NCBI RefSeq assembly: GCF_029227915.1
Contig: NC_079884.1
Span: 15,686,001 to 15,750,000 of the forward strand
Reading direction: 5' to 3'
Length of the DNA stretch: 64,000 nucleotides
From: Hydractinia symbiolongicarpus
Lineage: Eukaryota; Cnidaria; Hydrozoa; Anthoathecata; Hydractiniidae
Below the pieces are notes generated by a model that saw only the letters and a program-made list of their open reading frames with translations, did not search any database and was not told where the DNA came from. The position numbers were made by a program, and so were the translations under genes. Numbering within the stretch: position 1 is the first letter of the stretch; the number at the start of each line of letters is the position of its first letter. Positions 1-11,323 of this stretch are shown here, in pieces.

Positions 1-722
1 ATAAGTCCTTTTGAAGTTTTTTTTGATCGGAAACCAAATCATAACATTGCGTGTATTAACAACGATGCCTTCTCCAATACGGAAAAGTCAAAAACAAAAT
101 AAACGATTATTTTGAAAGGTGTGAATCAATCTGAAGAAAAGGAAGAATTTCTTTAAGAAAGCGCAAGAAAAGATGGTTTTTCGCAACAAACGCGAGTTTC
201 CACCTTCTGACTATGAGATCAACGCAAATGTATTGTTAAAAAATATATACACTGGCAAGAAAATAAGGTCAAGCAGAGTTCATGCAGATGTTGTGAAACA
301 AAGAACAAAGTTGATCGCTATGAAGGTGGTTTTCTGTTAGTCAAGTAAAATCTAAAACTAAAAATATGGAGAATGAAAAACAATTAGTAAAAACATCAAA
401 AACATGCAAATTTTTTAAAAATAATTTCTATTTGTGGCCAAAAATGGAAGTAGAAAACGCAGAGAAAGAGCAAGTCTTTTTACATGCAGCAACAACGAAC
501 GACAACACCAGCAAATCTTATAGACTTAGGAAAACTTGAATTTCCACGTACAATGATCGAGATGTACAATACAATCAAACACTTGCAGAAGCGATTCATC
601 TGAGCAAAAAAGAGTTCGACAGGCAGAAGAATAGCTCTGAAACACTGAACCAAGTCCTCGGTGATAGAGGATTACGCTTAGTAGAAGTAGAAGGTGATGG
701 TAACTGTATTTTCCCCTCCTAA
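1..722 (+). pseudogene. Remnant of an integrase / OTU-type element protein
   Basis: Three coding pieces can be read on the plus strand. Bases 1-102 encode an integrase-like end with ISPFEVFFDRKPN. Bases about 124-340 encode a stretch with AQEKMVFRNKREFPPSDYE, which resembles the region just after the integrase core in KRBA2-like proteins. Bases 600-722 encode a stretch ending VEVEGDGNCIF; the D-G-N-C block is the catalytic-cysteine start of OTU-family proteases. Stops and frame changes separate the pieces, and the OTU part is cut after about ten residues past its block. The order integrase then OTU is familiar from invertebrate transposon-derived proteins. The 5' part lies outside the window. 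Family assignment is from motif memory only. Confidence 0.5.
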
Positions 723-2762
723 ACCTTATTCTAAGAATAATAGACCCCCTCTTATGCTAGCCTCCTTCTAATTATAGTCCCCCCTCAGAGGTGCTTTCAC
801 GTAATAGAAGACGGGTCTTATATTAGAGGAAAAACGATACAAATACTAAGTGGACAATAAACCAATAAACCACTACTAAAATTCTAAGATACCAGAGAAC
901 AATGTGAAGAAATGTAAGCCTCATTATTTGGCTTGTCAAAACAAGAAGAATTACCAAAAGATTTGAATTAATGAGGTAATGCTTGTATATAACGAGCCCT
1001 CTCTAATCTAAAAGACCAACTATTTAATAAGTTCTTAAAGGTATAGTGATTATAAAGGTAGAACATGATCACTTAGCTCTCCCTACATAGTTCTATTTGC
1101 AAAGTATCCGAAAAGATTTCGAAAGCAGCACATAAAAAGCTTTTTAAAGATGGCTTCGTTAATGCTTTTAAAACTGACGGTTAAAACAAATTTACACCAA
1201 CCTAAAAACAACACATTTCCGCTTTTTGCTTGGACTGGAATAAGATTCTAGCAACATCATCGCGAAAACAGTTTACGCCAATTTTTTAACACAAATCATA
1301 GCTAATTTTACTTACAAGTCAACTGGCGTAAAAGCTTTAACTGTAACCAGAGAAAACTGTTTTGGAATGCACTACTGATGTGTATTTTCTGCTATAATAC
1401 CCATTGAAATCCAAAAACCAATTTCAAATGTTGCCTATATCATTTCCGGTTTAATTGTCATTCAACATCCGCATTTTATAACCAGAAGAAGGACAGATCT
1501 TTACACTTACCTTTTTACTGTCGTTAAGAAAGGACGAGACCACCAAACGCAGTGACAACAACGGTTGATATAATATTTGATACTTTAACCAGGATAAGAA
1601 AAACCTTTTTCAACACCTTAAAAGTTACTGTCTCAACAATAATTATCATCCACAGTGTGATTCCTCCTGACCAGATTTTTTTCGACTTTTTTTATCGACC
1701 AGCCATTTTTATCGACTTTTTTTCTTGCTAAGTACTTTGTTGCCAGGTTTTTCTTTTCACTTTTTAGTGAATTAAACTAAAATGCCTAAAAATGAACATT
1801 TTTAGTTTACATTTTGGGCTGAAAAAAGGAAAATGTTAAATTTCAAGTTATTCCAAATATTTTTTTTAATTTATAATCTCGAAAAGCATTCTCAAACGGT
1901 GACTAAATTTTTTGCAAGTGACTAATATTTTAACCGACTAAAAATTTTACCGACTTTTAGTCTGTCAAAAATTATGTTCCATGCTACTTTCGGTAAAAAA
2001 AAACTTAAAAAAGTATGTCGTGCTTGTGAAATGGTTTGTGAAAAGGTCAATTAATTTTTCAGTAAATTTAAAATTTTATCCTAGTTTTTTGATTTGTTTT
2101 AGTTAAAAAAAACTGTTTTTTTTTTCTCAAAATGACAAAACATCATCGCCTGACGAATACCCCGCAGCCGAAATCCTGCAGAAGTTCTATTTAGGCACAT
2201 GTGAGAGTGGGTAAGGAGCGTTGAAAATGCGCTAGTCGCAGTTTTTGTGATTTCCGCATTATAAAACATTTAACACGACGGCCCATGCTGACGTTAGAAA
2301 GAATTATCACAGTTTGAGGCGTCGGATCTAAACGCCTGGTTGCATGCACAAATTCACTCCGGGTAAAACCAACCCCATGCTTGGCCCAGTTGTACTTAGT
2401 AGTTACATGCGTTTGCCGAGGTAAATTTTCTCCCCGGGGTGATTTCACCCCTGTCTTTAACATAGGGGCGAGATTTCACTCCCACGCAAAAATTCATGAT
2501 TTTTGCATGTCATGCTTGGAGCAAAAAGCGTACATATTAGGAGTAAATACGCAAAACTATGCTGAAGGTGAAGAAATGTTTTTCTATCGCTCATGTGCTT
2601 ATATATTTTGCTATTTCTTGAAGAAGTTGCTGTGCTGCTCGCGTGTTTCACGTAAGTGATTTTATAAAATAAATTATTTCCATCCCGGCGTGAACTTATT
2701 CGTTTTTCGTCCCAGGGTGAGTTGACCGTGTATTTCAAATTTTTTTTCCGCCCCTCTTGCAT
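723..2762. other. Gene-free stretch, AT-rich
   Basis: I see no supportable gene here. Short open frames near 2191-2834 lie on both strands, overlap each other and have no recognisable motif. Around 2430-2480 there are short G/C-rich inverted motifs of the form GGGTGATTTCACCCC, otherwise nothing. Confidence 0.5.
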
Positions 2763-2767
2763 GTAAC

Positions 2768-2858
2768 TAGAGAATTTTATACACAGCACATTTATGTATA
2801 TGTTTATTATTTTTTCTAGATCATTCTTTAACAAGGAATAGTCGCAAGTACTTATTTA
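2768..2858 (+). repeat. Left LTR of the Gypsy element
   Basis: This 91-bp segment matches the right LTR in two blocks. One is TAGAGAA followed by TATACACAGCACA; the other is ATCATTCTTTAAC and GTCGCAAGTACTTATTTA. It is preceded by GTAAC. The copies differ by many substitutions, so the insertion is old. Confidence 0.75.
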
Positions 2859-3051
2859 TGATCTTAAACTTCGTGTGACTTGACTGTAGTATCACTGGCA
2901 AGCTTACTTTGACGTATCCAACTTGCATCAACTCCAAAACTTGGAGAAGGCACAGACTCCTTACAAAGACTGTTCTTTACAGGCACTCTCCTTTCGGGGA
3001 CACTTGAAGTAAAAGAGTCTTCCATATTTTCTACCACAGTGCTGTACGGTA

Positions 3052-4060
3052 TTGCTCGCAATACCCATACAGCACTGTCCATTTCCTGCTTGTGAATACG
3101 TCACTACAGATGTAAACAATAACCTGGCTGCTACATTGCTACAAATACATTGCTCCGGCGTTTATACAGACCCCACTTCTGCCCTGGCCATTGCAAAAAT
3201 TGAAAAGGTACGTCGACCCACCATATCATCAGCCGGTTCCAGCGAAGAATGGTCATACTTCCTCACGCGATAGGGTGACTATAAATACGCGACTAATGCT
3301 ACTGGAAGAGACCTTGTTATTCAGCTGCTTGAGTGCTGTGAGGAAGACCTTCGAAAAGATCTGACCAGGGCAGCTGGGGTAAGCTTAACTAGCAAACCAG
3401 AGGATTAGGTTCTTGCTGCCATCAAAAAACTAGCCGTCAGAGAGGAGAACGTTATCGTCGCTCGTGTTGCCCTCCATGAGATGCGACAAGACCACTTGCA
3501 GTTCATCCGATCAATTGAAGCTAGAATTAGAGGAAAAGCAACAATCTGCAAATTCCTTCTGCCATGCTCTGCCTGTGAAGCAGAGGTGGACTACACAAAC
3601 CAAATCCTTCGAGACATACTGTCCAGGGGAATAGCTAAAAAATACATCCAGCTTGATATCTTGGGGGAATCAAACCAAGATATGTCATTGGAGGGTATAC
3701 TTTAATACATTGAGGCGAAAGAAGCAGGAAAAAGATCTGCTAACAAGCTCCTATCACATGATGTTGAGAGGATGAGGAGCCAGTACAAAAAGAGCGAAAG
3801 CGACGTTGTAAAGCATAAGATGGACCTTACAAGGAGTACTATCTGTGGTTACTGCCGAATAACTAGCCATGGGGGCAGTGCTTCCATCGACATCAGAAAA
3901 AAGGAATGCCCAGCCTTTAACAGGAAGTGCCACTTTTGCGACCACCTGGAAAGTGTGCAGAGCCAAGAAAAAAGCATCAAGCGACGAAGATGCCATATTT
4001 GCCAACCTCTGTGTCACTTACAAAGTCCACAATGGTCCCCCTCGATCACCATACTTATAA
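3052..4060 (+). pseudogene. Gypsy Gag remnant with zinc-knuckle-like region
   Basis: Plus-strand frames 3052-3273, 3274-3408, 3409-3705 and 3706-3960 read as one Gag-like protein interrupted by in-frame stops (for example TAG at 3271-3273 and near 3406, TAA at 3703-3705). Toward the end is a Cys/His cluster (CGYCRITSHGG, then ECPAFNRKCHFC) that looks like a nucleocapsid zinc knuckle (C-x2-C ... H ... C). It is not expressible as a single protein. The assignment rests on the Cys/His cluster and on its position before protease and RT. Confidence 0.6.
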
Positions 4061-4068
4061 TAAGATAA

Positions 4069-4627
4069 AAGACTGTTTGGATCGTCGTTTATCTAACCCA
4101 CAACCTTTTATGGCAGGCACGACCTCCTTGCATACAGAAGACTACAAAAGGTTCGGCATTTTTCCAGGGATCAACACACGCACTATCAAGGTTCGTGGCA
4201 TGGCAGACACAGGCTGTCAAAGTTAGCTCATCGTGTTCAATCTAGTGAAAAAACTTGGCATCAATAAGGAAAAGCTCATTCCAGTCAGTTTTTATGCTGA
4301 AAGGGAAACCCATCACACCCAGTCTTCATTTCACCAAGCTCGTCAAGTACCCAAAGGCACAAATAAATCTGTCTTCGACTGCTGAAATGGATACCACAGC
4401 ATCCCCCTCCACCCGGACGATCTACACTACACAACTTTTATCAAACCATGGGGAAGATATAGTTACAAAGTTGCCCCGCAAGGCTACAAGGCTACACCAG
4501 GAGATCCAATGAGATCGCTTTTGGTTTGGCCTGGTCAACCAGGTGTCGTATACCTTCGCCACTGCTCATCAAATGATGGCCTTCCGCCAGCTGCTCAAAC
4601 CATTAACGGTAAGAAATCATTAACGGT
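4069..4627 (+). pseudogene. Gypsy protease and partial reverse transcriptase
   Basis: A protease-like site MADTGCQS (DTG catalytic triplet) lies near 4198-4222 and is followed at once by TAG. After a frame change come RT blocks NGYHSIPLHPDDLHYTTF and APQGYKATPGD (about 4380-4510). Then FGLVNQVSYTFA (about 4528-4563), which belongs downstream of the RT catalytic core in this family. The YxDD active-site segment that should lie between these blocks is absent, so an internal deletion has removed catalytic RT. The LINE insertion follows at about 4628, just after a local duplication of ATTAACGGTAAGAA (4602-4632). Confidence 0.75.
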
Positions 4628-5535
4628 AAGAATGAAGTTCTTATTGATCACCTATTGAAGGAAATTCAATTTCTGAGGGAGCAGTTGAGTTCTAAGGACG
4701 AAATCCTGCGATTGTTCTTAAAAAATACTGATGAAAATTATATCACAAAAAATGCACAGACGCCTTCACAGAATAATATTACTATGGCAACGGAGTCGAA
4801 AACTTTTAAAAATGTTAAACTCACAACTTATGATAATACAAAAGAAACGATTAACCAACCTTTAAGTGTCGATATCTCCCAAAAAAGAAAGATAATGACC
4901 GGCCAACTCTCGTGAATTCAAATGATCAATTAGGTGATGCTAACATCACAACTCGAAAGAAAAATCAAAAAAATGTTAACGTCGTCAAAAAAAGTACACT
5001 CGACGAACACAGAAACCTTGATTTGAATATAACATCAAACGAAAGGAAACAGATTATTGTGGTAGGTGATTCAATCGTAAAACATATTCGACCATACGGA
5101 ATATCAAAGACAGACTCTGTTAGAATTCGTTGTCAGCCTGGTGCTACAACTGAAGATATTGTCGATCATGTTAAGCCATACTCACGAAAACTTCCGGATG
5201 CAATTATTATTCACTCTGGAACCAATGATATTACGAACGGGATTGGCACAGTAAAAAAGCTGAAGAATGTTATCCACACAATTCGCGAAATTGATAAAGA
5301 TAAGAAAATAGAAATCCTTATTTCTGGAATCGTAAATAGATATGATGGCAACTATAATAAACAAATTAGTGACACAAATCAAAGAATTGAAAGTCTATGT
5401 CAATCGAAAAACTTAATATTTATTGATAACAGCAATATGAAACAAGACTGTCTCAACCAAGGTAAACTTCACTTGAATAGTAGGGGTTTGGCTCGTTTGG
5501 CTTTAAATTTTGTTGATGGTCTAAACAGAATCTGA
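4628..5535 (+). CDS. LINE ORF1: coiled-coil plus SGNH/GDSL esterase-like domain
   Basis: The first part (4628-4915) reads NEVLIDHLLKEIQFLREQL and continues with charged, heptad-like sequence. After a one-base frameshift near 4900, the 4912-5535 frame carries an SGNH-hydrolase fold signature: IIVVGDSIVKHI (block I, catalytic Ser), HSGTNDITNG (block III, Asn/Asp) and KLHLNSRGLARL (block V, catalytic His). Esterase ORF1 proteins are typical of CR1-clade LINEs and are thought to bind RNA or lipid during retrotransposition. The first codons are missing. ORF2 begins about 40 bp downstream. This copy cannot make an intact ORF1 product because of the frameshift and lost start. Confidence 0.8.
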
Positions 5536-5577
5536 TTTTTACCCTCGTTAAGCAGTTCAAATGAAATTGAAAAAGAA

Positions 5578-8500
5578 GTGTTTGAAAACGGGGATGAAAA
5601 TCAAATTACACATTTTTTACACAATGATCACACTAACGATAGTTATGTATCCTCATGGTGTTCTGAAATTTGCGAACAAAGTCATAACAACTCTGAGCCA
5701 GCACAGTGTTTTGCAAGTTCCAATTCTATTCCCTGCGAGTTAAACGCTCATACGAGATTAAATAACTTGCGCATTAAAAACCTTCATAGAGTAGCTATTG
5801 GGCATATAAATATCAACTCAATAAGAAACAAATTTGAGATGCTTTCTGCGACTGTAGATGGTAATCTTGACATTTTGATGGTCTCAGAGTCTAAAATCGA
5901 CAACTCTTTTCCCACAGCACAATTTTTTATCAATGGCTATACCAAACCATACAGGCTAGACCGAGACTGTTTCGGTGGCGGTATTCTGCTGTATGTACGG
6001 CAAGATATTCCATCCCGACCCATTACCTGTAAATTTCAAAACCATGCAGAATACTTATTAGTGGAAATAAATCTGCGGAAACAAAAGTGGCTCCTCTGTT
6101 GCGTATACAACCCTCATAAACAAAATTTGAAAAAACATTTGCAATATATTGAAGAGGAACTTGCTAAACATTCTGCTACTTATGACAATCTTCTTGTGAT
6201 CGGTGATTTCAATGCTGAACCAAGCGAAATTCCACTTTATGATTTTGCAAAAATGTATGGTTTGCATAACCTTGTAAAAGAGCCTACTTGTTTTAAAAGC
6301 CAATGCAACCCAACTTGCATCGACTTGATCCTTACTAACAAATCATCAAGCTTTCAACACACTAATGTTGTGGAAACAGGCTTATCTGACTTCCACAAGA
6401 TGACTGTGACTTTTATGAAAACTAAATTTAAAAAGGGTAAACCGAACATACAACAATATAGGGACTACAAAAAATTTGACCATGAAACTTTCCGGGGGGA
6501 CCTTTTTAAATCGTTAAATGAAACCGATTTTTTAGGTATTGATCTTAAAACATCTTTGAACAAAGTCATGAACACTCTTAATATACATGCTCCAAAGAAA
6601 ACGAAATATTTGAGAACCAACCAAGCACCTTTTATGAATAAAAAGTTAAATAAGGCAATAATGACTAGATCTAGACTAAGAAATAAATACTTAAAAAACA
6701 AAAGCGATGAAAATGAAACTGATTTTAAAAAGCAAAGAAATAAATGTGTCAAACTAGTACAAAAAAGTAAAGAAACCTACTATAACAATTTAGAGATTAA
6801 AAGTGTTACAGATAATAAAAAAATCTGGAACACAGTTAAACCTTGCTTTACTAAGAAAGTCAAAAACAAAGAGCTGATAACATTAGTTGAAAATGGAAAA
6901 ACTATCACTGATGACCTTGAAATAGCATCGATTTTCAATGATTATTTTTGCAACCTTGTTCCCAATCTTAGAATCAAGCTAAATGAAAATCCACAAAATG
7001 ATAATATTTTTAATGATAAATCTATTGAGACCTCGTTATCGAAATTTGCTAATCATCCAAGTGTTGTCAAAATCAAACAGTTTTATGGCGAGTCTGGTAA
7101 AAAGCTTTCTTTTAGACGAGTCAGCCTATCTGATGTTACCAAAAAAATTAAAGATTTGGATAAAAATAAAACTACACAGCAGTCTGACATTCCAACGAAA
7201 ATAATACAGGAAAATTCTGACATTTTTGGAAATGTTTTGTGCAATAGCATAAATTATAACATCGACCAATCCAATTTTCCAAAACGCCTTAAGAACGCAG
7301 ACGTCATTCCAGTTTTCAAAAAGGAGGACCGTACGGACAAGTGTAACTACCGCCCGGTCAGTATACTGCCTAATATCTCTAAGATATTCGAAAAATGCTT
7401 ATACGAACAAATTGAAGCATTTTTTCAACCTATTTTTAACAAGCAGCAGTGTGGTTTTCGGAGAGGTTTTAGTACGCAGCAATGCCTTATAGCAATGATC
7501 GAAAAATGTAAAAAAAGCCTAGATAATAAAGGATCTTACGCAGCGTTATTGACAGACTTGTCTAAAGCTTTTGACTGTATAAATCACGATTTACTTATTG
7601 CTAAATTGCACGCTTATGGGTTTGACAAGGATGCTTTGAGATTAATACACAGCTATTTAACTGGCCGGAAACAAAGAGTTAAAATGAACAACTCATTTAG
7701 TACGTTACTGGACATCTTATTTGGTGTGCCACAAGGGTCTATTTTAGGCCCACTACTCTTCAACGTTTTCCTGATAGATTTATTTCTGATAACGATTGAA
7801 ACTGATATAGCTAGCTACGCAGATGACAACACCCCATATACGTATGGGTCTGATAAAAATCAAGTTGTAGAAGACCTTGAAAAAACAGCAAAAAGAATGT
7901 TTATATGGTTTGCTGAAAACGGTATGAAAGCCAATGAAGCAAAGAGCCATCTTCTTTCTAGCTTACCACTTGATACAAAAGCTGTCGTTGGAGACACGTA
8001 CATTGAAAACAGTGACCAACAGAAACTGTTAGGGATAAAAATTGATCGGAAATTAAAATTTGATTTGCATGTAACGGACTTATGTCAAAAAACCAGCCAA
8101 AAACTACGTTAGCGCGTGTTGCACCTTACATGGATACTCAAAAAAGAAGAGTTATTATGAAGGCTTTTGTTACCTCTCAATTCAGTTACTGTCCTTTGAT
8201 ATGGATGTTCCACAATAGAACACTGAATAACAGAATTAATAATCTGCATGTAAGAGCACTTCGAATAATCTATTGTGACCATACATCAACATTTAAGGAA
8301 CTGTTACATAGAGATAAATCAAAAACGATACACGAAAAAAATCTTGAAACACTAGCTATAGAAATATATAAAGCTAAAAACAAACTCTCACCTGATATAA
8401 TAAGTGATATTTTTCTGTTCCGTAGTAGCACTTATAATTTGAGAAATGAAAGAGAACTTTGCTATCGCACAGCAAAAACGTCTACTTATGGCACTGAAAC

Positions 8501-8660
8501 TATCTCAAATTTCGCGCCAAAATTGTGGCAGATGATACCATCAAATATAAAAACATCTGAAACGTTACAAGAGTTTAAGTCAAAAATTAAGAAATGGAAT
8601 CCAGAAAGTTGCCCTTATAGGTTGTGCAAACCGTATATTAATGGATTAGGTTTTATTTGA
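5578..8660 (+). pseudogene. LINE ORF2: AP-like endonuclease and reverse transcriptase
   Basis: Frame 5578-8112 (844 codons) plus frame 8082-8660 give a protein of about 1,020 residues. The N-terminal half is an exonuclease-endonuclease-phosphatase domain: GHININSIRNKF, VSESKIDNSF and VIGDFNAEP, with a CIDLILTN block near 6320. RT blocks follow: DVIPVFKKEDRTD, NYRPVSILPNISKIFEK, TDLSKAFDCINHDLL, GVPQGSILGPLLFNVF and catalytic SYADDN (about 7813-7830). The C-terminal part in the second frame (ARVAPYM ... FSYCPLIWMFHNR) is the usual CR1/L2-type tail. One single-base frameshift near 8108 separates the frames. Everything else is open, so the copy is only lightly damaged. Confidence 0.85.
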
Positions 8661-8961
8661 CAGGCAGACTTTTATTTAGTATTTATAGCATTTTGTGGTT
8701 TGTTTTTGTTGTTTTGTTTTTTTGTTTTTTTCCCGAATTTTCTGGCATATCACTTCCTTGCAATATATAGGATCTCAAAAATAAAAGCTATAGTCTAACC
8801 ATCCTTTACTTCAGGATGATGGTATACAAAGCAAAGAAGTCAAATTAACTAAATTAATTGCCTTCTTCATTGACTTTAATTAGCGACTTTTCCCGAGAAG
8901 CTGGAATTTTTTATTTTTTTTTACACGTCAATGTAAAAGAAATTGTTAATAATAATAATAA

Positions 8962-9435
8962 ACCAGATACACCTTTCTATTGGAATGATGAACTTAAGAA
9001 TCTCTTCTTAGAATCCAAACAGGGTATTGCTGAGGAAATCGAGTATGGCATAGCAAGTTTTGACACTAATCGACCAACTTACAATGTGACAGACTCGTCT
9101 AGATCCGGGATAGAATTCTGCTTCTTGCAGAAACACTGCCATTGCGAGAAGCTGGAACCATTTTGCTGCAAAACGGGTTGGCGAACAGCTCTTGTTGGTA
9201 GCCGCTTCACATAGTCAAAGGAGGCGAATTATGCACCTGTTGGGGGAGAGGCTCTAGCAATCGCTGACGAATTACATAGAGCCAGATTCTTTGTACTCAG
9301 CCCAAAGGAACTCCTTGTCGCTGTTGACCATAAACCGCTTCTAAAGATATTTAGAGACAGATCTCTAAATGACATCGAGAACCCAAGGCTTCGATATTAA
9401 AAGGACAAAACCCTTCAGTTTCAATTTAAGACGAT
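8962..9435 (+). pseudogene. Gypsy RNase H segment
   Basis: This resumes the Gypsy polyprotein after the LINE. WNDELKNLFLESKQGI is followed by YGIASFDTNRPTYNVTD, the entry to the RNase H domain. After a stop near 9212, VDHKPLLKIFRDRSL (about 9328-9372) and ENPRLR follow, then LQFQFKTIHY, where the SINE interrupts. These blocks match the RT-RNase H connection and RNase H core of Ty3/Gypsy elements. Stops and frame changes make it non-coding. Confidence 0.7.
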
Positions 9436-9755
9436 TCATTATTATCATTATTATTATTATTACTATTATTTACCCAGAATAGCTTCTTCAGTTTCTATAG
9501 GAACTGTTATCAATAAGGGTCCTGCTAAGGGAGTCCTAGTGCATTTAAAGCTCCTATTTGAGCTACGGAAGTCGTGCAAGCACAACAATCGCTCAACTAG
9601 ACAACCGCCTAAGATATCAATCCTATTTTCATGCTGAACGTTAAGCATAAAGGATCGATTCACATTTTCTAGTCTCTGGCATGACTCGATCGGGATTGAA
9701 CTCAAGCCCTTCCGCACCGAAGGCAAACGCTCTACCACATGGCCACCAGTCGGTA
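9436..9755 (-). mobile_element. tRNA-derived SINE with (AAT)n tail
   Basis: On the minus strand the insert begins with a tRNA-like head (about 9755-9665). An A-box-like TGGCCATGTGG is followed by a B-box-like GAGTTCAATCC at the usual spacing for an internal RNA polymerase III promoter. About 200 bp of body follows, and the element ends in a run of ATT/AAT triplets at 9436-9470. The Gypsy reading frame breaks at its left edge (KTIHY) and resumes near 9780-9795, so this is a clean insertion into the older element. No convincing target-site duplication was found; the 5' edge is uncertain by about 25 bp. Confidence 0.75.
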
Positions 9756-9779
9756 AGCTGTTTTCTGAGCTGAACGAAT

Positions 9780-11120
9780 CTATGCACTCGCTGGAGTAAA
9801 GAATAGCTGATGCAATATCTCACCACCCATCCAGGGAACCAGTTTCCGGAGAGGGAATCCATCTTCCAGACGATGTTGCTGCGGTAAAATCGTCTAAACA
9901 TATGCCTACTGCTAACATAGTTCCAGTATCACTACCTGACAAAGAGCTGCAATTCGCAGCCATTTCTGCTTTGAGCACCTTTCGAGTGATCACATGGGAT
10001 GTAGTGAAACAGGAAACAAACAGTGATGCCATCATGTTGAGTTTACTACATATCATCGAATCATGCACACCTAACACAAAGACTGACATGCCCCCAACGC
10101 TGCATGAATACTTACCACACCATGAACACCTTTGGACATTAGATGGTGTCATCTTGTACAAAACCTGAATTGTCATAACACCCTCCCTACGTAGCAGCAT
10201 CCCTTATATCCTACATGCTGCTCATCAGGGTGTCTGCACTATGACCTCCAGGGCAGAATCTAGCATATTTTGGCCTGGAATGACCAAGGCTATCATCTCA
10301 ACCAGAGACAGATGTCAGGACTGCAACCTCCCAACTGAATCCTCTTCCTACACCTGAATACTCATTTCAGTTTCTTGCCGCTGATTACTTCTACCATGCA
10401 GGTAACAACTACTTAGTTGCTGTGGATACGTATTCCAACCGGCCAATCCTCAAGGGGGCAAAAGATGGATCTAAAGGGATGATAAATGTGATACGTCGCA
10501 CCTTCAATACATTTGGTATACCCGAGGAACTTTCCTCAGATGATGGCTCTGAGTGTGTTGTGCACGAAACCGACAAGTTCCTAAACAGTTGGAGAGTCCA
10601 TCATCTTCTTTTTTCTCTAGCTTATCCACATTCTAATTGTCGTACTGAGATCGGAGTTAAGACTTTGAAGATGATGATATTGTCCAACACAGGACCCAAT
10701 GGCAATTTGGACACTGACGGCCTGCAACGTGCCATCCTGAGGAACGTCTCTCATTGGACACTCGTCGTCTACCCTCGCTAGCTGTTTGAGATTATGTGCG
10801 AATCCAAAACCAGGTTGGACCGCACTCCTCGAAATGGGACAAAACTGGAGTAATGATTGAAGTCAAACAATTCGACCAGTATGGTCTCCGCGTAGATGGA
10901 TCTAGAACGATCACCCTCGGAAATCGACGATTCCTTCGCAAATACAACCCTGTCATCCCACGACCACCCAGAAGGAGCATACTCTAGGATCTGCGACACC
11001 TTCCCTCTGCACCAAAGCCAAAGGAGCGTGACGATCCTCTCAAGATAAAAGATCAACGTAAAGAAATCGAACCTATTCCTACGCCAATCAACCTCACTGA
11101 GAGTCCAGTTACATCTTGAA
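9780..11120 (+). pseudogene. Gypsy integrase remnant
   Basis: Frames shift several times, but the order is clear. ADAISHHPSREP opens the region. LHAAHQGV and CQDCN follow, giving the H-H-C-C zinc module before integrase at about 10215-10325. The core reads NNYLVAVDTYSN (first catalytic Asp, about 10405-10440), FGIPEELSSDDGSE (second Asp, about 10510) and HSNCRTE (catalytic Glu, about 10630). A C-terminal tail with GNRRFLRKYNP lies near 10918-10950. These are D,D-35-E retroviral-type integrase features. Stops near 10167 and 10779 and frame changes near 9800 and 10350 make it inactive. Confidence 0.75.
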
Positions 11121-11323
11121 ATAACGACTGCGAACAAGCCCTTTCACACACACCCACACCGCCAGCATTCAGAAAGATGTCACTTGCACTTCGCCGCCTC
11201 TTAGATTTTAACAACAAATGACTAAACGAGTAGTCTTTCTTTACGTTTCTTAAAAGGACTTAAAGAACAGCCTTTTGTACATATTACAACAAGACTTTAA
11301 TCCCGTTTCCACTAGGGAGGGGA

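Larger units (their letters stand above)
4628..8961 (+). mobile_element. CR1-like non-LTR retrotransposon (LINE), 5'-truncated
   Basis: Two ORFs (esterase-type ORF1; endonuclease plus RT ORF2) are followed by a 3' untranslated region and an (AAT)n tail at about 8948-8961. The Gypsy reading frame resumes immediately after it (KPDTPFYWNDELKN), which fixes the 3' end. Coding sequence begins without a 5' UTR or clear start, so the 5' end is probably truncated inside ORF1. Only two single-base frameshifts are seen in about 4 kb, so this copy is much younger than its Gypsy host. Confidence 0.85.

Noticed and set aside
9665-9755. Possible real tRNA gene on the minus strand
   Set aside because: A- and B-box-like motifs are present, but the acceptor stem does not pair well and the unit continues into a body with an (AAT)n tail, so a SINE explains it better.
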